Origin: Leisingera thetidis
GTDB taxonomy: Bacteria > Pseudomonadota > Alphaproteobacteria > Rhodobacterales > Rhodobacteraceae
Length of the DNA: 64,000 nt
Assembly (NCBI RefSeq): GCF_025857195.1
Contig: NZ_CP109787.1
Span: forward strand, 2,607,501 to 2,671,500
Reading direction: 5' to 3'
The notes under the pieces were generated by a model that was not told the origin of the DNA, searched no databases, and saw only the letters and a list, made by a program, of their open reading frames with translations. The position numbers and the translations under genes were made by a program. Position 1 is the first letter of the stretch, and each line of letters opens with the position of its first letter. Shown one piece after another: positions 25,121 through 34,148 of the stretch.

Positions 25121-25699
25121 ATGCCTGCACGCAATGAAGCAGCCCTGGAGTTCCTGCTGACCCGCCGCTCGCGCCCGGCCAAGACGCTGGTGGCGCCCGC
25201 GCCGTCGCGCGAGGAGCTGCGGCCGATCCTGACCGCCGCCGCCCGGACCCCCGATCACGGCAAGCTGGAGCCCTGGCGCTTCATCGTGGCCGAGCAGCCC
25301 GCCATGGCCCGGCTGGCCGCCCTGACCGAAGAGGCCGGCGCCCGCCTCGGCAAAAGCCCTGAGGACATCGCCAAGGGCCGCGGCCAGTTCGACCTGGGCC
25401 AGCTTGCCGTGGTGGTGGTGGAGGTGCAAAGGGACAGCCCCAAGATCCCGCCCTTGGAGCAGACCTATTCGGCCGGCGCTGCCTGCCTGGCGCTGCTGAA
25501 TGCCGCTCTGGCGGCCGGCTGGGGCGCCAACTGGCTGACCGGCTGGGTCAGCCACGACCGCGGCTTCTGCACCGCGGCCTTCGATCTTGCGGATAACGAG
25601 CGCATCGCCGGCATCATCCATATCGCCACCGAAAGCTCCGCCCCGCCCGAACGCCCGCGCCCGGACCCCGACGCAATCACAACCTGGATGAGCGAATGA
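25121..25699 (+). CDS. nitroreductase family protein (YdjA-like)
   Basis: A 192-residue FMN-dependent enzyme. It has LLTRRSRPAKTLVAPAPS (FMN phosphate side), AARTPDHGKLEPWRFIV, and GWGANWLTGW near the flavin. The short form with no C-terminal extension resembles YdjA. It should reduce nitro- or quinone-type compounds with NAD(P)H. The start at MPARNEAALEFL follows AAAAGG; a far-upstream ATG in frame is rejected. Its stop overlaps the next gene (ATGA). Confidence 0.88.
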   Translation: MPARNEAALEFLLTRRSRPAKTLVAPAPSREELRPILTAAARTPDHGKLEPWRFIVAEQPAMARLAALTEEAGARLGKSPEDIAKGRGQFDLGQLAVVVVEVQRDSPKIPPLEQTYSAGAACLALLNAALAAGWGANWLTGWVSHDRGFCTAAFDLADNERIAGIIHIATESSAPPERPRPDPDAITTWMSE

Positions 25700-26385
25700 T
25701 CTTCACCGCCTTTTTCAAGACCCTCGGCCAGACCGGCGACCCGCGTTTCCGCAAGGTGCTGTTCCTGGGACTGGGGCTGACCGTGGCGCTGCTGATCACC
25801 GCCTATGCGGGCTTCCTGATGCTGATCCAATGGCTGGTCGGCCCCGAGGCCACGCTGCCGCTGCTGGGCGAAGTCACCTGGCTCGACGATCTGCTGTCGA
25901 TCGGCTCGCTGTTCTTCATGCTGGTGCTGTCGGTGTTCCTGATGGTGCCGGTGGCCTCGGCCATCACCTCGATGTTCCTCGAGGAAGTCGCTCAGGCGGT
26001 GGAGGACAAGCATTATCCCGCCCTGCCCCCGGCGGCCAAGGTGCCGTTCTGGGATGCGGTCAGGGACACGGTGAACTTCCTCGGCCTGCTGATTGCCGCC
26101 AACATCCTGGCGCTGTTCCTCTATGTGCTGTTCCCGCCCGCGGCGCTGTTCATCTTCTGGGGGCTGAACGGCTTCCTGCTGGGGCGGGAATACTTCACCC
26201 TCGCCGCCGCCCGCCGGGTGGGCACCGCTGAGGCCAAGAAGCTGCGCCGCCGCCATGCCGGCACCATCTGGGCCGCCGGAACCCTGATGGCGATGCCGCT
26301 GTCGGTGCCGCTGGTCAACCTGGTGATTCCGATCCTGGGGGCTGCCACCTTCACCCACCTCTACCACGCGCTGGCCCGCAGATAG
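25696..26385 (+). CDS. EI24 domain (CysZ-like) membrane protein
   Basis: A 229-residue membrane protein with four or more helices. The EI24/CysZ pattern is visible in AFFKTLGQTGDPRFRKVLFLGLGLT at the start and in GLNGFLLGREYFTLAAARR in the third quarter. CysZ itself is a sulfate permease, but EI24-domain proteins of this order lack proof of that role. Its ATG overlaps the nitroreductase stop by four bases, so they are coupled. Confidence 0.85.
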   Translation: MIFTAFFKTLGQTGDPRFRKVLFLGLGLTVALLITAYAGFLMLIQWLVGPEATLPLLGEVTWLDDLLSIGSLFFMLVLSVFLMVPVASAITSMFLEEVAQAVEDKHYPALPPAAKVPFWDAVRDTVNFLGLLIAANILALFLYVLFPPAALFIFWGLNGFLLGREYFTLAAARRVGTAEAKKLRRRHAGTIWAAGTLMAMPLSVPLVNLVIPILGAATFTHLYHALARR

Positions 26386-26620
26386 GCGCAGCCCCGGCCA
26401 AAGCCGGGCCGCAATGGAAAAGGCGCCTTGAGGGGCAGGCCTGCCCCCTCAAGCGCTACTCAGCAGGACTGTTCCTGCATCTGCATCAGGGCAGCTGCGC
26501 AGGCTCCGGCCCGCCAGGGCCGGCCGCAACCGCGCCGCGCGCCAGCGCGGCGCCGCGCCCAACGGGCGCGGATGCAACCCTGCATCCCCGCCGGGCGGGA
26601 GACTTCCTGTCTGTGATGCA
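26386..26620. repeat. mosaic hairpin region, copy 3
   Basis: Contains GCCCCGGCC-AAA-GCCGGGC; a long inverted repeat GCGCCTTGAGGGGCAGG / CCTGCCCCCTCAAGCGC (26423-26456) followed by CTCAGCAGGAC, shared with 11176-11220; then CGGCCCGCCAGGGCCGGCCG, GCGCCGCGCGCCAGCGCGGCGC and the core GGCGCCGCGCCCAAC at 26549-26563. No gene is seen here. Confidence 0.65.
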
Positions 26621-26635
26621 CCTGCTGCTTCGGGC

Positions 26636-26911
26636 TCACTGCCGTTCGGGCAGCATCCCCATCCAGTCGAAATCCCGTACCGAGATCACCCCGGAAAAGA
26701 TGATCCCGGCAACGATGGCCCAGATCACCGCAGCCACGCCGGTGGTGATCCAGGCCTTCTGCTTCAGGAAATGCCGCTCCGGCGCGCCGGCATGGGTGCC
26801 CGGCACCACGTCGCCCCTGTCGCCCTGGGTTTCCAGCCGGATCGGGATGATCACCAGAAAGGTCATGAACCAGATCACTGCATAAAGCACGATCGCTGAT
26901 GTGATACCCAT
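26636..26911 (-). CDS. DUF1467 family membrane protein
   Basis: A 91-residue protein with two transmembrane helices (SAIVLYAVIWFMTFLVIIPI and WITTGVAAVIWAIVAGIIF) and a short loop with RLETQGDRGDVVPGTHAGAP, the mark of DUF1467. The family is nearly confined to Alphaproteobacteria and has no known function. AAGGAGG eight bases upstream fixes the start. It follows the methylmalonyl-CoA epimerase gene by 56 bp, an arrangement often seen in this order. Confidence 0.92.
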   Translation of the reverse strand: MGITSAIVLYAVIWFMTFLVIIPIRLETQGDRGDVVPGTHAGAPERHFLKQKAWITTGVAAVIWAIVAGIIFSGVISVRDFDWMGMLPERQ

Positions 26912-26967
26912 GGCACCGGCCTCCTTGATTTGCCCTGCCCCGCTGCGGGGGCAGGGTGCTCATAGCC

Positions 26968-27372
26968 TCAAACCTGTTCGAGTTCCACCAGGCAGCCGTT
27001 GAAATCCTTCGGGTGCAAAAACAGCACCGGCTTGCCGTGGGCGCCGATTTTCGGCTCGCCGCTGCCCAGCACCCGTGCGCCCTGCGCCTGCAGGTGGTCG
27101 CGCGCCGCCAGGATGTCCTCCACCTCATAGCAGACATGGTGGATGCCGCCCGCCGGGTTCTTCTCCAGAAAGCCGTTGATCGGCGAGTTGTCCCCCAGGG
27201 GATACAGCAGCTCGATCTTGGTGTTGGGCAGTTCGATGAAGACGACGGTCACCCCGTGGTCCGGCTCGTCCTGCGGCGCCCCCACCTTGGCGCCCAGCGC
27301 GTTGCGGTACTGGGCCGAAGCCGCCTCCAGGTCGGGGACGGCAATCGCAACATGGTTCAAACGGCCAATCAT
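26968..27372 (-). CDS. mce: methylmalonyl-CoA epimerase
   Basis: A 134-residue VOC-superfamily protein. Metal ligands are apparent in RLNHVAIAV (His), GIHHVCYEV (His) and LVELEQV (Glu), with PHxxG-like spacing and IELLYPLGDNSPI in the middle. It interconverts (S)- and (R)-methylmalonyl-CoA on the route from propionyl-CoA to succinyl-CoA. GAGGAG precedes the ATG. It is transcribed with the DUF1467 gene. The carboxylase and mutase genes are not in the window. Confidence 0.93.
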   Translation of the reverse strand: MIGRLNHVAIAVPDLEAASAQYRNALGAKVGAPQDEPDHGVTVVFIELPNTKIELLYPLGDNSPINGFLEKNPAGGIHHVCYEVEDILAARDHLQAQGARVLGSGEPKIGAHGKPVLFLHPKDFNGCLVELEQV

Positions 27373-27547
27373 CTTTGCTGTGCTCCTCTCACAATCATTC
27401 CTCAGCCCCGGTTATGGGATGGACGCTGCGCCGCGGCAAGTGCGCCATTGCGCACGGGGGCCGGCTGCACGGCGGCGCGCGCGCCGTTAACCGGGTATTA
27501 GCCTCGACTTCCTAGCGTCTGACCATATCCCGCAAGGAGGATGCGTT

Positions 27548-28267
27548 ATGGACGATTCGGAACTGTTTGCTGCCGCTCAACGCCTGCCCACCACCCGGCG
27601 CCCGCTGCTGGGGCTGACCATTCTGGTGGTGGAGGACAGCCGCTTTGCCTGCGAGGCGCTGCGCCTTCTGTGCCTGCGCAGCGGCGCCCGCATCCGCCGG
27701 GCCGACTGTCTGAAATCCGCCCGCCGCCACCTGCAGGTCTACCGCCCGTCCGTTCTCATTGCCGATGTCGGGCTGCCGGACGGCTCCGGCCTCGACCTGA
27801 TCCGCGAGCTGGCAGAGGCCAGCCCGCGCCCCGGCGTGATCCTTGCCACCTCGGGCGATCCGGCGCTGGCTGAGGCCGCGCTTGACGCCGGTGCCGCGGA
27901 TTTCCTGAACAAGCCGATCACATCCCTGGCGGCTTTCCAGCAGCTGATCCTGACGCACCTGCCGGCCGGGCGCCAGCTGTCCGGCCCGCGGGCGCTGGAC
28001 GACGAAACGGTGGAACCGGATTTCCTCGCCTACCGGGACGACATGGCGCATGCTGCCGATGTGCTGAGCATGGGACAGGAAGACAAAACCCTGGCCTATC
28101 TGGCGCAGTTCCTGGGCGGCGTCGCCCGCAGCGCCGGAGACAATCCGCTGGCCGAGGCCGCCGACCGCCTCGACCGGGCCCGCCAGAAGGGCAAACCGCT
28201 GACCCGGGATGCCGCCGCGCTGGCCGGCCTGGTGCAGGAGCGGCTCGAGCGCCGCGCGGCTATCTGA
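27548..28267 (+). CDS. response regulator receiver protein
   Basis: A 239-residue protein. The receiver domain (about residues 23-140) has acidic residues E29-D30, the phosphoacceptor Asp73 in IADVGLPDGSG, a Ser in ATSGDP, and Lys in FLNKPI. The C-terminal 90 residues are helical, without a DNA-binding or enzymatic motif I can name, so it could be a single-domain relay or bind another protein. AAGGAGG lies seven bases before the ATG. No histidine kinase is nearby, so it is an orphan. The next small gene starts one base after its stop. Confidence 0.85.
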   Translation: MDDSELFAAAQRLPTTRRPLLGLTILVVEDSRFACEALRLLCLRSGARIRRADCLKSARRHLQVYRPSVLIADVGLPDGSGLDLIRELAEASPRPGVILATSGDPALAEAALDAGAADFLNKPITSLAAFQQLILTHLPAGRQLSGPRALDDETVEPDFLAYRDDMAHAADVLSMGQEDKTLAYLAQFLGGVARSAGDNPLAEAADRLDRARQKGKPLTRDAAALAGLVQERLERRAAI

Positions 28268-28268
28268 C

Positions 28269-28415
28269 ATGGTCGAATCCTTCCTGATCGCCGTCGCCAC
28301 GCTGGTCATCGTCCTGTACGGCCAGACCCGGCTGGAAGCGCGTGAAATCCGCCGCAGCCGCAACGGGGCCGGAAACCGCCCGCTGATCCTCTACCCGCCG
28401 CGGCGCCAGGGCTGA
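28269..28415 (+). CDS. 48-residue membrane micro-protein
   Basis: It begins MVESFLIAVATLVIVLYGQ, a single N-terminal helix, followed by a basic tail (RLEAREIRRSRNGAGNRPLILYPPRRQG). It starts one base after the response regulator stop, so it is likely co-translated. I do not recognise a family. The strong hydrophobic/basic split looks protein-like rather than random. Confidence 0.5.
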   Translation: MVESFLIAVATLVIVLYGQTRLEAREIRRSRNGAGNRPLILYPPRRQG

Positions 28416-28495
28416 CAGCCGCCCGCACCGCCGCTGCCCGGCGTCTGCCGCGGCCCCTGCGCCCCCCGCGCGCCCGCGCAGACGCGGCGCCGCGG

Positions 28496-29716
28496 CTACA
28501 GCAGCAGGCCCGGATCGCCGCCCATGTCGAGCCCGGGAAAGACATTCGCCTGCAAGGCAGCGGTCCCCGCCCCTGACACCCCGTGCAGCAGCCAGGCAAG
28601 GTAACTGCGCACATCCCCGGTCGGCTTCAGGTCGCGGCGGTCGTAAAGGTCGGCCTCCGCCAGCCCCGGCCAGCGCCCCAGCACCCGGCCGCCGCGGATC
28701 GCACCGCCTGCCAGCAGCATCGCCCCGCCGGTGCCATGATCGGTGCCGCCCGTGCCATTCTCCCGCGCCGTGCGCCCGAACTCGGTCACTGCCGCCACCG
28801 CGGTGCGGCCCCAGATGTCCGGCCCCACCCCCTGGCGCAGTTCCAGTATCGTCTCCGCCAGCCGCCCCAGCGCCGCCTTCAGGCCGCTGGCCTGGCGGAA
28901 ATGGGTATCCCAGCCGTTGATGGAAAACGCCGCGACCCTGGTGTCGCCGCGCAGCTGGTCCGCGGCATAGGCGGCGATCCCGGTATGCGCCCCGCCCTTC
29001 GGCGCTTTCATCAGGTCCATCATCCCCGCGCCGGCATCATCTTCCGCGCCGTCCAGACCGCCGAGCGACATATCCTGTCGGGTCAGTTCCAGCGCCTCGT
29101 TCAGCGCGTTGTGGAACAGCGGATCCTCCTCCATCAGCAGGCCCGCCAGACGCTCTGCCTGCGGGCTCATCGCCAGCCCGGCGCCCGGTGCCCATTGGGA
29201 TACCGGTGCCGCCCCCTCCAGCAGCAGCATCCGCTCCTGGCCGATGGCAAAGGCGGTGCGCGCCTCGACTCCGGGCATCTGCTGCAGCAAGCGGTTCAGC
29301 CAGCCGCCGCTGGCCTCGCCCAGCCCTGCCGTGCCTGCTTCCAGCAGGTCCTGGCCGTCGAAGTGGCTGCGCCGGTCGCGGTACGGCGTGGAGACCGCCT
29401 GCACAAAGCCAAGCTCCCCCTGGCGCCACAGCGGCTGCAGCGGCGCCAGCGCCGGGTGCAGGGCGTAAAAGCCGTCAAGATCGCCGGCCCCGGCCGCGGG
29501 CCCGCCGGACAGGCTCTGCCGCAGCCCGGCAAATTCCGGATCGCCATAGGGCTGCACCACGTCCAGCGCATCCATGCCGCCGCGCAGGATGATCACCACA
29601 AGGCGGGTGTCCCAGGGGGCCGCGGCAAAACTGACAGGCGTGACCAGCGGGCTGGCGGCCAGCGAACAGCCCAGCAGGGCGGAGCGGGTCAGAAGGGAAC
29701 GGCGGGTCAGCTGCAT
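28496..29716 (-). CDS. DUF1501 domain protein, Tat-exported
   Basis: A 406-residue protein with an N-terminal RR signal (RRSLLTRSALLGCSLAASPL) that fits the Tat route. The DUF1501 body has LVVIILRGGMDALDVVQPYGDPEF near the start, RRSHFDGQDLLEAGT, VTEFGRTARENGTGGTDHGTGGAMLLAGGAI near the end, resembling the alkaline phosphatase/sulfatase fold. It pairs with a DUF1800 protein 15 bp upstream, an association known across many bacteria. Function is unknown; related pairs are suspected of acting in envelope biology. Confidence 0.9.
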   Translation of the reverse strand: MQLTRRSLLTRSALLGCSLAASPLVTPVSFAAAPWDTRLVVIILRGGMDALDVVQPYGDPEFAGLRQSLSGGPAAGAGDLDGFYALHPALAPLQPLWRQGELGFVQAVSTPYRDRRSHFDGQDLLEAGTAGLGEASGGWLNRLLQQMPGVEARTAFAIGQERMLLLEGAAPVSQWAPGAGLAMSPQAERLAGLLMEEDPLFHNALNEALELTRQDMSLGGLDGAEDDAGAGMMDLMKAPKGGAHTGIAAYAADQLRGDTRVAAFSINGWDTHFRQASGLKAALGRLAETILELRQGVGPDIWGRTAVAAVTEFGRTARENGTGGTDHGTGGAMLLAGGAIRGGRVLGRWPGLAEADLYDRRDLKPTGDVRSYLAWLLHGVSGAGTAALQANVFPGLDMGGDPGLLL

Positions 29717-29731
29717 CGGATAAGCCTCCTG

Positions 29732-31117
29732 TTAGCGGCGCTGAAAGGCGGGGGAGGACAGGATCAGCCCGACCGCCTCCGCTTGGGTTTCGGCCGCGCC
29801 TGCGGCGAATTGGACCCGCTCATTGGCGAACCGGCCCAATGCTGCGGAGGCAAAGACGCGCGGGTCGGGCAGCGGCTGCGCAAGGCGCCGCGGTACCGCC
29901 ATCGCCCAGCGCAGCCGCGCCGCCAGGGCTTGCGGCGTGATCCAGGTTCCGTCTTCCTCGGGCCAGCCGTCCGGGCCGCCGGAAAACTCCCAGCGCTGTC
30001 CCATCGGCGTCAGCGGCGCCAGCAGCAGACGGTTGATCTGCCCTGGCCGCAACGCCGCGATCCGCGCCTCGGGCACCGCCAGTGCGCGGCAGGCGGACGC
30101 GACGAAATCAAATGGCGGCTTCACGTTGCGCAGATCGGTCTCCCAGGCCGCAGGGTGCTCCAGCAGCGCCGCATAGACCGGCAGCAGCGCCCCGCCGCTT
30201 TCCTGATAGCGCGCCGACAGATGCGAAATCAGCGCCGGCTCCGGTGTGTCCGACGTGAAATGCACCGCCAGTTTCCAGGCGATATGCTGTGCGGTGGCGG
30301 GATGGCGCGCCAGATCGCGCAGGGCGCTCAGTACCTGCTCCAGTTCCGCCTTGCCGCCGCCATAGGATTCCCCCAGCACGGTTTCCGCGCCAGGCTCCGC
30401 CATTCCGGGACGGTAGATGAACGCCGCCTCGCGCGACACGGTCAATCCGGTGAACAGCTCCGCCAGCTGCCGCACATCCGCCTGGCTGTACGGCCCGCCG
30501 GCCCCCAGGGTATGCAGTTCCAGCACTTCGCGCGCCAGATTCTCGTTCAACCCGCTCAGGCGCTTGCGCCGCTTCGCCACCCGGCTGCCCGGCCCGGCCG
30601 AGCGGTTCTGATCCAGGTAATGCAGCATCAGCGGGCTGGTGGCGGCAGCGATCAGCATGTCCTCGAAACGGCCGGCCACATGCGGCCGGATCACACTTTC
30701 GGCATATGGCGCAGCCAGAACGCGCATGGCCGGCGATTTTCCCTGGGCGGTAAAGTGGTCGGCCCAGAACAGCGCCAGCCGCTCCCGGAAACCGTCCCGG
30801 GCATGGACATGGCGCAGCAGCCGCTGGCCATGCCATCCGAAACGGGCAAGGTTATGGGCGCGGCGGTAGCTCTTGAACGCCTTGTCCGCGGCCTCATAGC
30901 CGCGCTGACCTTCCTGCCGCTTGCGGTCCTTGCTCAGCCGCCGGAATTCCCGGACGCCCGCAGCCGCGTCCTCAAGACTGCTGACCGGAAACCGCTGCGC
31001 CATCTCATCCGCCCCCTGCAGGCGGGTGAGCATCTGTTCCGCAGAGGCCGGGCGCGGCTGCAGCGGTGAAAGCCCTGCCCCGAACCGGATCTCTACCAAG
31101 TCTCCGTCAAACTGCAT
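29732..31117 (-). CDS. DUF1800 domain protein
   Basis: A 461-residue protein. It shows the DUF1800 features RDGFRERLALFWADHFT, PLMLHYLDQNRSAGPGS, LNENLAREVLELHTLG, and YSQADVRQLAELFTGLTV. The start MQFDGDLVEIRFGAGLSP matches the family; 25 extra upstream codons are rejected. It heads an operon with the DUF1501 gene. No signal peptide is obvious. The role is unknown, but the two families occur together widely, implying one complex or pathway. Confidence 0.9.
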   Translation of the reverse strand: MQFDGDLVEIRFGAGLSPLQPRPASAEQMLTRLQGADEMAQRFPVSSLEDAAAGVREFRRLSKDRKRQEGQRGYEAADKAFKSYRRAHNLARFGWHGQRLLRHVHARDGFRERLALFWADHFTAQGKSPAMRVLAAPYAESVIRPHVAGRFEDMLIAAATSPLMLHYLDQNRSAGPGSRVAKRRKRLSGLNENLAREVLELHTLGAGGPYSQADVRQLAELFTGLTVSREAAFIYRPGMAEPGAETVLGESYGGGKAELEQVLSALRDLARHPATAQHIAWKLAVHFTSDTPEPALISHLSARYQESGGALLPVYAALLEHPAAWETDLRNVKPPFDFVASACRALAVPEARIAALRPGQINRLLLAPLTPMGQRWEFSGGPDGWPEEDGTWITPQALAARLRWAMAVPRRLAQPLPDPRVFASAALGRFANERVQFAAGAAETQAEAVGLILSSPAFQRR

Positions 31118-31291
31118 CGCCCTGCTCTCCCTGGACGGTCTGATTTCCCTGCAGACTAGACCATCGCGCCAGGGTCCACAGCTGAATTTCAAGTGATACG
31201 CACGGTTCCGCCGGATCCGTCGCCCGCCAAGCGCCGGTCCTGCAAATCCACGGGTCTGCGGAGGGCCTGCGCAAGGTCCGGCGGCGCCGCA

Positions 31292-31321
31292 AAGAAAAGG
31301 CCCGGGGCGCAGCCCGGGCCT
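31292..31321 (-). terminator. aspS terminator
   Basis: On the minus strand AGGCCCGGG-CTGCGC-CCCGGGCCT is a perfect 9-bp stem followed by TTTCTTT, about 22 bp after the aspS stop. Confidence 0.82.
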
Positions 31322-31342
31322 GTCTCAACGTTCAGGAAGGGA

Positions 31343-33121
31343 TCATTGATCCTGCGGGATCACCCGCAACCCCAGCTCCATCAGCTGCTCGCTCATCGGC
31401 TCGCTTGGCGCCGACATCATCAGGTCTTCGGCGCGCTGGTTCATCGGGAACATGATGACCTCGCGGATATTGGCCTCATCCGCCAGCAGCATCACCATGC
31501 GGTCGATGCCGGCCGCGCAGCCGCCGTGCGGCGGGGCGCCGTACTGGAAGGCGTTGACCATGCCGCCAAAGCGCTTCTCGACCTCTTCCTTGCCGTAGCC
31601 GGCGATCTCGAAGGCCTTGAACATGATTTCCGGTTTGTGGTTCCGGATCGCGCCCGAGACCAGCTCATAGCCGTTGCAGGCCAGATCGTACTGGTAGCCC
31701 TTGACCGCCAGCGGATCGGACAGCAGCGCGTCCATGCCGCCCTGCGGCATCGAGAACGGGTTGTGCTCGAAATCGATGCGGCCGGTTTCCTCGTCCTTCT
31801 CGTAGATCGGGAAGTCGACGATCCAGGCAAAGGCAAAGCGGTCTTTCTCGATCAGCCCCAGCTCCTCGCCGATGACGGTGCGGGCACGGCCTGCAACGCT
31901 TTCGAACGCTTTCGGCTTGCCGCCGAGGAAGAAGGCGGCGTCGCCAACGCCCAGGCCCAGCTGCTGGCGGATCGCCTCGGTGCGCTCGGGCCCGATGTTC
32001 TTGGCCAGCGGGCCTGCGGCCTCCAGCCCCTCGCCCTGGTCGCGCCAGAAGATATAGCCCATGCCCGGCAGGCCCTCGCCTTGCGCAAACTTGTTCATCC
32101 GGTCGCAGAACTTGCGGGAACCGCCGGTGGGCGCCGGGATGGCGCGGATTTCGGTGCCGTCCTGCTCCAAGAGCTTGGCGAAGATGGCAAAGCCGGAGCC
32201 GCGGAAATGCTCGGAACAGTCCTGCATTTTGATCGGGTTGCGCAGGTCCGGCTTGTCGGTGCCGTACCATTTGGCGGCATCCTTGTAGGAGATCTGCGGC
32301 CATTCGGCATCAACCTTGCGGCCGCCGCCGAATTCCTCGAACACGCCCTGCATCACCGGCTGGATGGTGTCGAAGACATCCTGCTGGGTGACAAAGGACA
32401 TCTCCAGGTCCAACTGATAGAAATCGGTGGGCGAGCGGTCGGCGCGCGGGTCCTCGTCGCGGAAGCAGGGCGCGATCTGGAAATACTTGTCAAAGCCCGA
32501 GACCATCATCAGCTGCTTGAACTGCTGCGGCGCCTGCGGCAGCGCATAGAACTTGCCCGGGTGCAGCCGCGACGGCACCAGGAAGTCGCGCGCGCCCTCG
32601 GGGCTGGAGGCGGTGATGATCGGGGTCTGGTATTCGTTGAAGCCGATGTCCCACATGCGCTTGCGGATCGACTGGATCATGTTGGAGCGCAGCAGCATGT
32701 TCTTCTGCATCTTCTCGCGGCGCAGATCCAGGTAGCGGTAGCGCAGGCGGGTTTCCTCCGGGTATTCCTGCTCGCCGAACACCATCAGCGGCAGTTCCTC
32801 GGATTTGCCCAGCACCTCGATATCGCGGATGAACACCTCGATTTCTCCGGTCGGGATCTTCGGGTTCACCAGGCTTTCGTTGCGGGCCAGCACGTTGCCG
32901 TCGATGCGGATGCACCACTCAGAGCGCACCTTCTCGATCTCGGCAAACACCGGGCTGTCCGGGTCGGCCATCACCTGGGTCATCCCGTAGTGGTCGCGCA
33001 GGTCGATGAACAAGAGGCCGCCGTGGTCGCGCACGCGGTGGACCCAGCCCGACAGGCGGACGGTCTCACCGACGTTGGATTTGTTCAGTTCGGCGCAGGT
33101 ATGGCTGCGGTAAGCGTGCAT
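31343..33121 (-). CDS. aspS: aspartyl-tRNA synthetase
   Basis: A 592-residue class IIb synthetase of the bacterial type. The N-terminal OB fold has [23 protein letters not shown]; motif 2 is [19 protein letters not shown]; the bacterial GAD insertion follows; motif 3 is [18 protein letters not shown]. The start [15 protein letters not shown] is typical for this order. It charges tRNA-Asp, and lineages without AsnRS can use it on tRNA-Asn too. The gene stands alone, with its own terminator. Confidence 0.97.
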   Translation of the reverse strand: MHAYRSHTCAELNKSNVGETVRLSGWVHRVRDHGGLLFIDLRDHYGMTQVMADPDSPVFAEIEKVRSEWCIRIDGNVLARNESLVNPKIPTGEIEVFIRDIEVLGKSEELPLMVFGEQEYPEETRLRYRYLDLRREKMQKNMLLRSNMIQSIRKRMWDIGFNEYQTPIITASSPEGARDFLVPSRLHPGKFYALPQAPQQFKQLMMVSGFDKYFQIAPCFRDEDPRADRSPTDFYQLDLEMSFVTQQDVFDTIQPVMQGVFEEFGGGRKVDAEWPQISYKDAAKWYGTDKPDLRNPIKMQDCSEHFRGSGFAIFAKLLEQDGTEIRAIPAPTGGSRKFCDRMNKFAQGEGLPGMGYIFWRDQGEGLEAAGPLAKNIGPERTEAIRQQLGLGVGDAAFFLGGKPKAFESVAGRARTVIGEELGLIEKDRFAFAWIVDFPIYEKDEETGRIDFEHNPFSMPQGGMDALLSDPLAVKGYQYDLACNGYELVSGAIRNHKPEIMFKAFEIAGYGKEEVEKRFGGMVNAFQYGAPPHGGCAAGIDRMVMLLADEANIREVIMFPMNQRAEDLMMSAPSEPMSEQLMELGLRVIPQDQ

Positions 33122-33458
33122 CGGTTGACCTTTCGTTATACCGGTCTGTCGCCCGGGCGGGCCGTCATTCGGGAGAAGCGCACGGGGAGCGGCGCGGAAT
33201 TCGTCCGGGGTGGTACACAAGGTTGCGGCTCAGTTGTCAAGCAAACTGGGTAAATTCGGCCGCCCCGGATGCCTGTTTTTGCCGGTTGCGCGCAACGGCG
33301 CAGAGGCTCCCGCCGCTTCCGCGCCCCGCCGCTGCGCGGCAGGGCGGAAAGCGTTGGGCCTGGCGCCCCGCCTGCGGCGGGGCGCGGGCGGCGTTCCGGC
33401 GCCGCCGCAGCGCGCCGCAGGCGCGCTGCCGGGCCCAAAGGGCAAGCGCCGCCTGGCG
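33122..33458. repeat. 337-bp mosaic hairpin region, copy 4
   Basis: The first 120 bp (AspS side) carry no clear promoter. From about 33290 the sequence is GC-rich and palindromic: GCCGCTGCGCGGC, GTTGGGCCTGGCGCC (reverse of the shared core, 33353-33367), CCCCGCCTGCGGCGGGG, GCGCCGCAGGCGC, and CCGGGCCCAAAGGGC. No gene is credible here, though several overlapping frames stay open. Confidence 0.6.
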
Positions 33459-34148
33459 TCAGCCAGGGGGCGTGCGTCCGCGGGAGTGCCGCTGCCATAC
33501 CAGCCTTGCCGGGATCAGCCCGCGCAGGGAATTGCCTATATGGATGGCTTTCGCGTCCTGCAGATCCTGCAGATCCAGCACCGCTTCCCGGCACTCCTTC
33601 CGCTCCAGCATCACCTGCCGCAGGATACCCGGCAGCAGGCCGCAGGACAGCGGCGGCGTCACCACCTGCCCGTCCGCGCGTGTCACGAACAGATTGGTGA
33701 TGGTGCCCTCGCAGACCTCGCCGCGCCGGTTGAGGAACAGCAGCTCGTCCACCCCCTCCGGCAGCGCTGCCCGTGCGGTGTCATACAGCGCGCGCCGGGT
33801 GGTTTTGTACCGGAGCCAGAAATCCTCTGCCTCCAGCCGTGCCTGCGCAATACCCAGCCGCCATTCGGCCGGCGTGCTGCCCAGCGGGGCGGTGGCCAGC
33901 TCCGCCTGCCCGTCCGCAGCCACGGTCAAGCGGCAGCGCAGCGGCGTGCCGCCAACAGCCTCTGCCAGCATCGCCCGCGCCTGCGCCGGATCAAAGGGAA
34001 TGCCGAACGCCGCTGCACTGCGCGCCATCCGCGCCAGATGCTGCTCCAGATGCCGAAACCCTTCGCCCGGGTGCCGGCCCAGCGTCTCGATCAGGCGGAA
34101 AGCGGGATCGTTCTGGATGGCGTCACGCGGGCAAACCGGGCTTTCCAT
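33459..34148 (-). CDS. pabC: aminotransferase class IV (4-amino-4-deoxychorismate lyase-like)
   Basis: A 229-residue fold-type IV PLP enzyme. It has FRLIETLGRHPGEGFRHLEQHLARM, the Lys in LRYKTTRRALYD expected to bind PLP, and LFLNRRGEVCEGTITNLFVTR, the phosphate-side motif. It would release pyruvate from 4-amino-4-deoxychorismate to give p-aminobenzoate for folate. It starts inside the end of pabB (58-bp overlap), a pairing that supports the assignment. Length is slightly short for the family. Confidence 0.87.
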   Translation of the reverse strand: MESPVCPRDAIQNDPAFRLIETLGRHPGEGFRHLEQHLARMARSAAAFGIPFDPAQARAMLAEAVGGTPLRCRLTVAADGQAELATAPLGSTPAEWRLGIAQARLEAEDFWLRYKTTRRALYDTARAALPEGVDELLFLNRRGEVCEGTITNLFVTRADGQVVTPPLSCGLLPGILRQVMLERKECREAVLDLQDLQDAKAIHIGNSLRGLIPARLVWQRHSRGRTPPG

